Shown here piece after piece: positions 36,794-43,393 of a DNA stretch of 43,393 nt. The notes beneath the pieces are model-generated. The model made no database searches. It was given only the letters and a program-made list of their open reading frames with translations, and was not told where the DNA came from. Source of the DNA: Aestuariivirga sp. (GTDB lineage Bacteria > Pseudomonadota > Alphaproteobacteria > Rhizobiales > Aestuariivirgaceae); NCBI GenBank assembly GCA_030680855.1, contig JAUXUN010000006.1:1-43393 (forward strand). Direction: 5' to 3'. The translations under genes were made by a program, and so were the position numbers. The first letter of the stretch is position 1, and every line of letters begins with the position of its first letter.

Positions 36794-37216
36794 TCAGCTT
36801 TTGTGGCCGAAGAGGCCAAGCACATCATGGTTGACCGGCAGCGGCGATGGCGATGCCTTTGCCGCAGCATCAGTCCCTTCGGCATAGAAGCGCAACTCGG
36901 CTTCTTCCAGGCTGCCGCCATTGCTCAGGCCAATTTCCGCATATTTGCGCCGGGTGAGAGACCAGCCCAGTAAATCATTGCCATGCAGGCCCATGAGAAT
37001 GTTGACGCCGAGCGCCAGCAAGAATTGCGGCACGGCCGGCAGGGCAGAGGCGATGAACATCACCGACGCCACAAGGACTGCCACAATCCACATGCGGTTC
37101 CACAGGGCCCAGACCCAGGTGAACACAAAGGCGCCCCAGGAAAAACCATCGGGCAAGAAAATTGCCTCGGCGGCCATGGCGTCATTCGGTTTGGCGTATA
37201 TGGAGTAAGTCGTCAT
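36794..37216 (-). CDS. DUF2628 family membrane protein
   Basis: 140 residues. An N-terminal segment ([20 protein letters not shown]) of the DUF2628 type leads into two or three short helices (about 28-100), and [18 protein letters not shown] is the conserved loop before the soluble tail. The function is unknown. It is inserted between hisB and hisH, shares one base with the hisB stop, and recurs at this place in related bacteria, so it is probably co-expressed with histidine genes without a proven role. Confidence 0.85.
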   Translation of the reverse strand: MTTYSIYAKPNDAMAAEAIFLPDGFSWGAFVFTWVWALWNRMWIVAVLVASVMFIASALPAVPQFLLALGVNILMGLHGNDLLGWSLTRRKYAEIGLSNGGSLEEAELRFYAEGTDAAAKASPSPLPVNHDVLGLFGHKS

Positions 37217-37809
37217 CAGCCTTTGAGCGAACCCTTGGTGGACGGAATGTGATCTTTCTGGCGCGGATCAATCTCGGTTGCCGCGCGCAATACCCGCGCT
37301 AAAGCCTTGAAACAGGATTCCGCGATGTGATGGCAATTGTCGCCGTAAAGCGTTTGCACATGGAGCGTCACGCCGGCATTCATGGCGAAAGCCTGGAACC
37401 ATTCGCGCACCAGTTCGGTATCGAACTCGCCGATCTTGGGACGGGAGAATTCCACCTTCCAGATCAGGAAGGGGCGGCCCGACACATCAATCGCGGCGCG
37501 GGTGAGCGCTTCATCCATGGGCAGGAAACAATCGGCATAGCGGCGGATGCCCTTGCGGTCGCCCAACGCCTTGGCAAAGGCCTGGCCCAGGGCAATGCCT
37601 GTGTCTTCCGTGGTGTGGTGAAAATCAATGTGGGTGTCGCCCTTGGCGCGCACCTTGATGTCGATCAGGGAATGGCGCGACAGCAGCTCCAGCATGTGGT
37701 CCAAAAAGCCCACGCCGGACTTCACGTCGAAGGCTCCCGTGCCGTCCAAATTAATGGAAACGGCGATCTGGGTTTCCGTTGTTTTGCGTTCAATACTTGC
37801 TTTGCGCAT
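37216..37809 (-). CDS. hisB: Imidazoleglycerol-phosphate dehydratase
   Basis: 197 residues from the ATG at 37809 ([15 protein letters not shown]), preceded by ggaaatgga. The Mn-binding repeats are [26 protein letters not shown] and [13 protein letters not shown]. It is the monofunctional form without a phosphatase domain. First gene of the his cluster, divergent from hslV across 90 bp. Confidence 0.96.
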   Translation of the reverse strand: MRKASIERKTTETQIAVSINLDGTGAFDVKSGVGFLDHMLELLSRHSLIDIKVRAKGDTHIDFHHTTEDTGIALGQAFAKALGDRKGIRRYADCFLPMDEALTRAAIDVSGRPFLIWKVEFSRPKIGEFDTELVREWFQAFAMNAGVTLHVQTLYGDNCHHIAESCFKALARVLRAATEIDPRQKDHIPSTKGSLKG

Positions 37810-37835
37810 CGTCCATTTCCATCTATGACGGAGGC

Positions 37836-37869
37836 CTCTTAGCAGATGCAGCAATATATGACTATATGG
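37836..37869 (+). promoter_or_regulatory. Weak candidate heat-shock-type promoter of hslV
   Basis: cCTCTTAGC near 37836-37843 and CTATATGG at 37862-37869 loosely resemble the RpoH boxes of alphaproteobacteria, with an 18-bp gap between CTTAGC and CTATAT. hslVU is often heat induced. The match is poor and is offered only as a candidate. Confidence 0.25.
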
Positions 37870-37899
37870 CCGTACCGGGATCGCAAAGGTAGTTAAAAT

Positions 37900-38439
37900 A
37901 TGGCTCAAATCGAACAATGGCACGGCACGACGATATTAACCGTGCGCAAGAACGGCAAAGTAGTCATCGCCGGGGACGGCCAGGTGAGCCTGGGGCAGAC
38001 GGTGATCAAGAGCAATGCGCGCAAGGTCCGCCCGCTGGGCACCGGGCTGGTGATCGCCGGATTTGCCGGGGCGACGGCTGACGCCATGACGCTTTTTGAA
38101 CGGCTGGAAGCCAAGCTCGAGCAATATCCGGCGCAGCTCACGCGGGCCTGTGTGGAGATGGCCAAGGACTGGCGCACCGACCGATATTTGCGCCGGCTTG
38201 AAGCGATGATGATCGTGGCTGACGTGAATGTCACGCTGGTGCTTACCGGCACGGGTGATGTCCTGGAACCGGAGCGCGGCGTAACGGCCATCGGCTCGGG
38301 TGGAAATTTTGCGCTGGCTGCGGCACGGGCGCTGATCGACACGGACTTGGATGCGGAGGCCATCGCCCGCAAGGCCATGGCGATTGCGGCGGAGATCTGC
38401 GTTTACACCAATGGCAATGTCACGGTTGAGAGCCTGTGA
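37900..38439 (+). CDS. hslV: ATP-dependent protease subunit HslV
   Basis: 179 residues. The active-site threonine follows a short propeptide in [11 protein letters not shown], and [11 protein letters not shown] and [14 protein letters not shown] are the proteasome-like signatures. HslV forms the double-ring proteolytic core and is opened by HslU. The gene is divergent from hisB and is followed by two unrelated genes before hslU. Confidence 0.96.
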   Translation: MAQIEQWHGTTILTVRKNGKVVIAGDGQVSLGQTVIKSNARKVRPLGTGLVIAGFAGATADAMTLFERLEAKLEQYPAQLTRACVEMAKDWRTDRYLRRLEAMMIVADVNVTLVLTGTGDVLEPERGVTAIGSGGNFALAAARALIDTDLDAEAIARKAMAIAAEICVYTNGNVTVESL

Positions 38440-39479
38440 TGACCAATCCCAATGATTTCACCTTTGGCCGCGCCGAGCTTGAAGCGGCTGTTACGAAAGG
38501 TGTGCTCGACAGAAACGCTGCCGACAATCTTACCGAATTTCTGATCCAAAATCGCGATACGGCGAGCGAACCTGATGAAGAACGGCTGCGGCTGATCACC
38601 GGCTTCAACGACATCTTCGTCACCATCGGCATCGCGCTGTTCTTAGGCGCGCTTTATTATCTTCTGGGCTTTGGCCTGCAGGGCAGCCTCGGCGTTGCCG
38701 CTGCCTCATGGGGTTTGGCAGAAGTCTTCACCAAAAGAAAACGCATGGCCCTGCCGAGCATCGTGCTGCTTATCCTCTTTGTCGTGAGCTCTGCAGTTAC
38801 CAGCTGGCATTTCTTTGTGCCCGGCATCGAGGCATCGAATTTTTATGACGGCGAGCTGCATGGACTGTCGGTTGGGCTTGCGGCCGTTGCGGCCTCGACG
38901 CTGCATTGGTTCCGCTTTCATGTGCCGATCACAATCGCAGCCTTTGCCGCGGGTCTTGTGGCCATTGCTGTGACCTTAATCACCTCGGTAACTGGAAATC
39001 TCATTATCAATTATCCCGTGGCGGTATTCGCACCGCTTGGCATTGCTGTCTTCCTCGCCGCCATGAAATTCGACATGTCGGACCGTAACCGCGTGACGCA
39101 GCGCACCGACATTGCCTTCTGGCTGCATCTGCTGGCCGCACCGCTCATCGTGCATTCAATTGTCCGCCCCCTGCTCACCGACACTGCGATTGACATGGGT
39201 TCGGCAGTGGCCATTGTCTCGCTCTTCGCGGTGCTGAGCTTCGTCGCCCTGACGGTGGACCGCCGGGCGCTACTGGTCTCGTCGCTGCTCTATCTCGGCT
39301 ATGCCAGTTCGAAGTTCCTGTCGTGGTCCGGCGTTGCCTCGGAAAATGCCGGGCTTTCCATCCTGATCGTCGGCGGCACCGTGCTGGTGCTTTCCGTCGC
39401 CTGGCAGCCCCTGCGCCGCATTGTTCTCAGCATTCTTCCACAGAACGTTCGCAATCTTGTCCCGCCCGCAGCCGCATGA
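38439..39479 (+). CDS. Multi-pass membrane protein, DUF2157-like
   Basis: 346 residues from the ATG at 38439, which shares one base with the hslV stop; a GTG one codon earlier is possible. A soluble N-terminal 60 residues (with AAVTKGVLDRNAADNLTEFL, a DUF2157-like start) precedes about ten hydrophobic helices. I cannot assign a function. Its start is coupled to hslV and its stop overlaps the following GNAT gene, so it is part of the hslV-hslU transcript. Confidence 0.75.
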   Translation: MTNPNDFTFGRAELEAAVTKGVLDRNAADNLTEFLIQNRDTASEPDEERLRLITGFNDIFVTIGIALFLGALYYLLGFGLQGSLGVAAASWGLAEVFTKRKRMALPSIVLLILFVVSSAVTSWHFFVPGIEASNFYDGELHGLSVGLAAVAASTLHWFRFHVPITIAAFAAGLVAIAVTLITSVTGNLIINYPVAVFAPLGIAVFLAAMKFDMSDRNRVTQRTDIAFWLHLLAAPLIVHSIVRPLLTDTAIDMGSAVAIVSLFAVLSFVALTVDRRALLVSSLLYLGYASSKFLSWSGVASENAGLSILIVGGTVLVLSVAWQPLRRIVLSILPQNVRNLVPPAAA

Positions 39480-40012
39480 CTGAGCTCCATATCACCTTTG
39501 AGCCCGTGGCGGAAAAGCATTATCCGCTCCTCAAGCGCTGGCTCAACGCGCCGCATATCCGCCAGTGGTGGGGCGATCCCGACATTGAGCTTGGCTACAT
39601 CATCGATATGGTTGAAGGGCGCGATACGACACGGCCCAACATCTTCCATGTGAACGGCGAACCCACGGGATATATACAGGTTTGGCGCATCGGCCCGCAC
39701 CAGACAGAAGACTGGAGCAAGGACAATCCCTGGCTCATGGACCTGCCGTCGCACGCGGTGGGCGTCGATCTTTCGATCGGCGAGGCTGAAAAGCTGGCCA
39801 AGGGGATCGGCTCCGCCGTGCTCCGCCGCTTTGTTGCCATGCTGAAGGCCGAAGGCCACACAGCAATCATCATTGATCCGGACCCGGCCAATGGCCGCGC
39901 CGTGCGCGCTTATGCGAAGGCGGGTTTCAAGCCTGTTCCCAATTTGGCGGGGCGCACCGACGGCGTCCTTATCATGCAACACGACTCCACCGCGAATGAG
40001 ATAAACCCATGA
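39476..40012 (+). CDS. GNAT acetyltransferase resembling aminoglycoside 6'-acetyltransferases
   Basis: 178 residues from the ATG at 39476 ([20 protein letters not shown]), overlapping the previous stop as [34 protein letters not shown] and [19 protein letters not shown] follow the AAC(6')/siderophore-acetyltransferase pattern. Resistance cannot be inferred; many chromosomal relatives act on other amines. It overlaps hslU by ATGA. Confidence 0.85.
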   Translation: MTELHITFEPVAEKHYPLLKRWLNAPHIRQWWGDPDIELGYIIDMVEGRDTTRPNIFHVNGEPTGYIQVWRIGPHQTEDWSKDNPWLMDLPSHAVGVDLSIGEAEKLAKGIGSAVLRRFVAMLKAEGHTAIIIDPDPANGRAVRAYAKAGFKPVPNLAGRTDGVLIMQHDSTANEINP

Positions 40013-41310
40013 CTGACTTTACACCCCGTGAAATTGTTTCCGAGCTTGATCGTTATATCGTTGGGCAGGATGATGCCAAGCGGGCGGTGGCCGTTGCGCT
40101 GCGCAACCGCTGGCGGCGCAAGCAGTTGACCGGCACCATGCGGGAAGAAGTGTTCCCTAAGAATATTCTGATGATCGGACCCACGGGTGTTGGCAAGACT
40201 GAGATTGCACGGCGGCTTGCAAAGCTTGCCAATGCGCCGTTCCTGAAAGTCGAAGCCACGAAGTTCACCGAGGTTGGCTATGTGGGCCGCGATGTGGACC
40301 AGATCATCCGCGATCTCGTCGAGGCCGGCATCGGCATGGTGAAGGTGACGCGGCGCAAGGATGTGGAGGCGCAGGCCCATCTCAACGCCGAGTCGCGCGT
40401 GCTGGAAGCGCTGGTCGGCGCTAATGCCTCGGAAATAACCAAGGAAAATTTCCGCAAGAAGCTGCGCAGCAATTCGCTCGACGACAAGGAAATCGAAATC
40501 CAGGTTGCCGATACGGGCGGCGCTGCCTTTGATATTCCAGGGATGCCGGGAGGTTCTGCCAGCGTGATCAACATTGCCGACATCATGGGCAAGGCCTTTG
40601 GCGGGCGCACCAAGACGCGGCGCATGACGGTGAAGGCGAGCTATGAGCTATTGATCGCCGAGGAAAGCGACAAGCTTCTGGACCCGGAACAGATCAACCA
40701 GGAAGCCATTGACCTTGTCGAAAACAACGGCATCGTCTTCCTCGACGAGATCGACAAGATTTGCGCGCGGGCCGAACGCCAGGGCGGCGACGTGAGCCGC
40801 GAAGGGGTGCAGCGCGACCTGCTGCCGCTCATCGAAGGCACTACGGTTTCGACAAAGTATGGCCCGGTGAAAACCGATCATGTGCTGTTCATCGCCTCGG
40901 GCGCCTTCCATATCGCCAAGCCTTCCGACCTGTTGCCGGAATTGCAGGGCCGTTTGCCCATCCGGGTTGAACTGAAGGCGCTGGGACGGGAAGATTTCCG
41001 CCGCATCCTGACCGAGCCCGAATGCAGCCTGATCAAGCAATACAAGGCGCTGCTGGGAACCGAGGGCATTGACCTTGACTTCACCGAGGAAAGCATTGTG
41101 GCCATTGCCAATATCGCCGCCGAGATCAACGCCTCCATCGAGAACATCGGGGCGCGGCGGCTGCACACGGTGCTGGAGCGGGTGCTCGATGACATCAGCT
41201 ACACCGCCACGGACCGCTCCGGCGAAGCGGTGACGATTGATGAGCCCTATGTGCAAAAGCATGTCGGCGACCTTGCGAAGAACGCGGATTTGAGCAAGTT
41301 TATTTTGTAA
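40009..41310 (+). CDS. hslU: ATP-dependent protease ATPase subunit HslU
   Basis: 433 residues. The Walker A loop is GPTGVGKT (57-64), Walker B is [10 protein letters not shown] (241-250), and sensor region [17 protein letters not shown] is near the end. The GYVGRD pore motif is at about 90-95. It unfolds substrates and feeds them to HslV. The C terminus ends in LSKFIL, the tail that inserts between HslV subunits. Four-base overlap with the GNAT gene ensures joint translation. Confidence 0.97.
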   Translation: MTDFTPREIVSELDRYIVGQDDAKRAVAVALRNRWRRKQLTGTMREEVFPKNILMIGPTGVGKTEIARRLAKLANAPFLKVEATKFTEVGYVGRDVDQIIRDLVEAGIGMVKVTRRKDVEAQAHLNAESRVLEALVGANASEITKENFRKKLRSNSLDDKEIEIQVADTGGAAFDIPGMPGGSASVINIADIMGKAFGGRTKTRRMTVKASYELLIAEESDKLLDPEQINQEAIDLVENNGIVFLDEIDKICARAERQGGDVSREGVQRDLLPLIEGTTVSTKYGPVKTDHVLFIASGAFHIAKPSDLLPELQGRLPIRVELKALGREDFRRILTEPECSLIKQYKALLGTEGIDLDFTEESIVAIANIAAEINASIENIGARRLHTVLERVLDDISYTATDRSGEAVTIDEPYVQKHVGDLAKNADLSKFIL

Positions 41311-41352
41311 GGATGAGTCCCCACTCTAATCCCTTGAGAGAAAAGCACCGCC

Positions 41353-42096
41353 ATGACTCTTGACCGTAGGATTCTGATTGGTTTGGCTGTTGCTTTTACT
41401 GTGGCGGGTATCTTTGCCTATCTGAATTTCTGGCATCCCACGGTGACTTTGAGATACCGGCTCACGCTTGAGGCAATGACGCCGGATGGCCCGAAAACGG
41501 GATCGGGCGTAATTCAGGTTTCTTATGGCAGCACATTCAATTTGGATGGTGGAGGCCGCAGGGGCGTAATGAAAGTTACGGGAGAGGCGGTGCCTGTTGA
41601 TCTTGGACGAGGCAATGTTCTTTTTGTCACTCTGACCAACTATATCTCGGGCCGAAACCACAGTTTTGGGAAACTGGATGGAGCTGCGAATGCTGAAACG
41701 CTTCCGCTAGTTGTTTTTGGTTTCAAGTGGAATGTGGGCGATGAATACCAACTGCCACCGCAGATTGCTGCTGCTCAGGCTTCGGGACCACGGGAAGTTC
41801 CATTCCGGTCTCTTCCTACTCTGGTAAAATTCGAGGACGTCAACAATCCAAAATCTGTTGGACTTGTGCAGCCTGAACGATTGAGCGCAGCTTTCGGAGA
41901 GGGTTATGCACTTTCCAAAGTCACAATGGAGATTAAAAATGATCCGCCAAGTGAAGGAATTGCAAAGCTTTTGAACTGGTTGCCGAAACTGATTGAGAAC
42001 CGTTTGCGTCTCAACGGTGAAAAGGGACCTGTAACGGACAATGCGCTTTCAAATAATCTGGGAGCTGGTGAATTTAAACGGAACGATCAATTCTAG
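41353..42096 (+). CDS. Membrane-anchored protein of unknown function
   Basis: 247 residues. One N-terminal membrane helix (about 8-26, ILIGLAVAFTVAGIFAYLNF) and a mostly beta-rich exported domain with no motif I recognise. The ATG at 41353 has agagaaa and no strong box. Codon use is noticeably less GC-biased than in the flanking genes, which suggests acquisition or a different history. After its TAG, a second frame continues with protein-like sequence (see 42041-42157), so the 3' end may be frameshifted. Confidence 0.7.
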   Translation: MTLDRRILIGLAVAFTVAGIFAYLNFWHPTVTLRYRLTLEAMTPDGPKTGSGVIQVSYGSTFNLDGGGRRGVMKVTGEAVPVDLGRGNVLFVTLTNYISGRNHSFGKLDGAANAETLPLVVFGFKWNVGDEYQLPPQIAAAQASGPREVPFRSLPTLVKFEDVNNPKSVGLVQPERLSAAFGEGYALSKVTMEIKNDPPSEGIAKLLNWLPKLIENRLRLNGEKGPVTDNALSNNLGAGEFKRNDQF

Positions 42097-42157
42097 TTTT
42101 GATGTGTATGCTCGAGGCTACGGTCCAGAAATTGAAGCAATCGCTATTCTAAAGTAG
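42041..42157 (+). CDS. Overlapping 38-residue frame or lost C terminus
   Basis: Frame MRFQIIWELVNLNG, then TINSSFDVYARGYGPEIEAI, then AILK. It overlaps the end of the previous gene in a different frame and reads like real protein. Either it is a tiny coupled gene or it is the original C terminus of the 247-residue protein displaced by a frameshift. It also overlaps the stop of the convergent MarR-GNAT gene. No strong ribosome-binding site was seen. Confidence 0.3.
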   Translation: MRFQIIWELVNLNGTINSSFDVYARGYGPEIEAIAILK

Positions 42158-43060
42158 CAGCTCCCATGTCTCACCCACAAGGTCCTTGCCGAAGCTGTGG
42201 TGCGGTTCTTCTTTCATGAGTTTGTAGCCCTCGTTCACATAAAGCTTGCGCGCTGCCGTGAGTGTGCTTTGGGTCCACAGCACAATGCGCTTGTAGCCTG
42301 CCTCTCGCGCGAAGGCGGTGCATTCGGAAACCAGTTTTTTGCCGAGGCCGAGGCCGCGGGCTTGCGGCTCCACATAGAGCAGCCGGAGCCTTGCGGTTTC
42401 CGCGTCTTCCTTCATCAGGTAGACGCTGCCCAGAATAGTGCCGTGACTCTCGGCTATCCAGGCGCGTTCGTTCACCGTGTCGTCGCGCCCGACAAACTCA
42501 GTAAGTATTTTCGCAACCAGCGCCTCGTAGGTTTTGTCCCAGCCATATTCCTGTTCGTAGATCAGGCCCTGCCTGCTGGCAACAAGCCCCAGATCGCCAA
42601 CCCGGTCGCGCCGCAGGATGTAATTGGGTGCGGCGGCGGTTTTTCCCAGAATACCCTGAATTGTTTCCATGGCCCCCAGCAAGGCGTTCACCGCGCCGGG
42701 CGGCAGGTTGGCAATCATGCCTGTTGCTGCCTGGGATGAGCGCCGGTCGAGTTGGTGGAAAGTCGTACGCCCCTTTTCCGTGAGGGAGAGATGAGAGCGG
42801 CGCTTGTCGGCCGCGTCGGTCTTGCGCGAAATCAGGCGCTTCTTTTGGAATGAACGCAGCATGCGGCTGAGATAGCCCCGGTCGAGGTTCAGTTTTTCGC
42901 CAATATCGGTGGCGGACATTTTCGGGGTCTGCCCCAGTTCATAGAGAATGCGCGCTTCGGCCAGGGAGAATCCGGATTTCAGCAGGTTTCCGTCGAGTAC
43001 GCCAATTTCCCGCGTGTAGAATCGGTTGAAGCGGCGGATGGCAGCGGAGGCATCGGGCAT
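42149..43060 (-). CDS. MarR-type regulator fused to a GNAT acetyltransferase
   Basis: 303 residues. Residues 1-135 are a MarR winged helix (ARILYELGQTPKMSATDIGE, then LNLDRGYLSRMLRSFQKK and the DKRRSHLSLTEKG wing). Residues 148-303 are a GNAT domain with the acetyl-CoA loop YVEPQARGLGLGKKL and a C-terminal ARKLYVNEGYKL. Such fusions act as one-protein switches in which acetyltransferase activity or ligand binding could be tied to DNA binding; the substrate is unknown. A perfect 29-bp palindrome lies 14 bp before its start, pointing to autoregulation. Confidence 0.9.
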   Translation of the reverse strand: MPDASAAIRRFNRFYTREIGVLDGNLLKSGFSLAEARILYELGQTPKMSATDIGEKLNLDRGYLSRMLRSFQKKRLISRKTDAADKRRSHLSLTEKGRTTFHQLDRRSSQAATGMIANLPPGAVNALLGAMETIQGILGKTAAAPNYILRRDRVGDLGLVASRQGLIYEQEYGWDKTYEALVAKILTEFVGRDDTVNERAWIAESHGTILGSVYLMKEDAETARLRLLYVEPQARGLGLGKKLVSECTAFAREAGYKRIVLWTQSTLTAARKLYVNEGYKLMKEEPHHSFGKDLVGETWELLL

Positions 43061-43073
43061 GGCAGGAATTTAG

Positions 43074-43102
43074 CCAATTAGTTGACTTTGTCAACTAATT
43101 GG
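43074..43102. promoter_or_regulatory. Perfect 29-bp palindromic operator of the MarR-GNAT gene
   Basis: 13-bp arm CCAATTAGTTGAC, three-base spacer ttt, and the exact complementary arm. The centre TTGAC-ttt-GTCAA is of the kind seen upstream of MarR-GNAT genes. It lies 14-42 bp upstream of the start at 43060. Confidence 0.85.
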
Positions 43103-43122
43103 AAGAGACGCCTCTCACTCTA

Positions 43123-43153
43123 TAGGAAAATAGTACTTGACACTATATTCCTA
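43123..43153 (+). promoter_or_regulatory. Promoter and inverted repeat before structured repeat copy B
   Basis: TAGGAAAATAGT at 43123-43134 and ACTATATTCCTA at 43142-43153 are complementary at 11 of 12 positions. The TTGACA -35 box (43137-43142) lies in the 7-bp spacer and the start of the right arm, so a bound repressor would block it. A TAATAT follows at 43152-43157, but its spacing to the -35 is too short to be the -10. Confidence 0.6.
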
Positions 43154-43172
43154 ATATGGCATGTCTGTTCCT

Positions 43173-43393
43173 GTCCATCCCGGAAGGGGTCTCGGTCATG
43201 ACGGTGATCAGTGATGGGGTGGATGTGGCGCCTGCGGGTCTGGTGAAACGTTCATCAGGCACCCGGGAGCCGGAGGGAAGGCCCGTGGATATTACGGTCC
43301 ATGCGCCTTAAATGGCTAAACAACCCTGGCGGAAAACCTCAGACACCGTGCGATCCAGGGCTCTGCAAGATCTTCCCCGAGGCAAAAACCGCC
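43173..43393 (+). ncRNA. Candidate structured RNA, copy B (runs off the window)
   Basis: Matches copy A from gtccatccc to aaaaaccgcc. The same stems are present: TCCATCCC/GGGGTGGA; CGGGT/ACCCG around TGGTGAA-acg-TTCATCA (a G-U replacing A-U); CGTGGA/TCCATG (a G-U replacing U-A); and CCCTGG 43324-43329 with CCAGGG 43355-43360, where copy A has CCCTAG/CTAGGG. A 51-codon frame from ATG 43156 (MACLFLSIPEGVSV...) is open but not well conserved as protein. The window ends at the first arm of the next hairpin seen in copy A. Confidence 0.5.

Noticed and set aside
42041-42157. Programmed frameshift at the end of the 247-residue gene
   Set aside because: No slippery heptamer with a downstream structure was seen; an ordinary mutation or a separate small gene is simpler.

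Overview
The window looks like a chromosomal segment of an alphaproteobacterium, most likely order Hyphomicrobiales (Rhizobiales). The reasons are: an F0-only atp operon with paired b' and b subunits, the cox order ctaC-ctaD-ctaB-small gene-ctaG-ctaE-DUF983-surf1 followed by thrC and an M16 processing peptidase, a his cluster containing a DUF2628 gene, an IalB-type protein, hslV/hslU on one strand, and moderately high GC codon use. I cannot name the species. I saw no rRNA, tRNA or CRISPR array.

Layout. 1-4.7 kb is accessory DNA: an alcohol dehydrogenase, a higBA toxin-antitoxin pair whose end abuts an IS1595-type transposase remnant, two HNH/treble-clef nuclease-like genes, and a structured repeat. 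4.7-7.2 kb is the F0 ATP synthase operon (atpI-atpB-atpE-atpF'-atpF). 7.2-7.6 kb holds a terminator, a long palindromic repeat and a broken Phd-type antitoxin gene. 7.6-12.35 kb is the glycine cleavage operon gcvT-gcvH-gcvP (minus strand) behind a tandem glycine riboswitch. 12.3-13.3 kb is an HxlR regulator divergent from a membrane protein gene, with twin operators between them. 13.3-20.6 kb has ispH-rnhA, a peroxiredoxin, a DsbD-like periplasmic protein, YqgE/AlgH, a membrane GGDEF/EAL protein and a GNAT enzyme. 20.6-29.5 kb (minus strand) runs from ctaC down to the M16 peptidase and includes a 50-residue CoxF-like gene. 29.8-33.2 kb has ialB, tldD, a HAD hydrolase and a DUF937 protein. 33.4-37.8 kb is hisB-DUF2628-hisH-hisA-hisF-hisE-coaA (minus). 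37.9-41.3 kb is hslV-DUF2157-GNAT-hslU. 41.3-43.4 kb is accessory again: an unknown protein, a MarR-GNAT fusion with a perfect 29-bp operator, and a second copy of the structured repeat.

The most unusual item is a roughly 220-bp conserved element present twice in the same orientation (3966-4190 and 43173-43393), each copy just downstream of a TTGACA box with its own palindrome. Stems are maintained between copies, including one A-T to G-C double change, and the first copy continues into further strong hairpins to about 4320. I read it as a candidate uncharacterised structured RNA. Other points of interest are the antitoxin gene broken by a 13-bp tandem duplication, three long palindromic repeats in 3' intergenic spaces, a degenerate GGDEF beside an intact EAL domain, and several clear operators.
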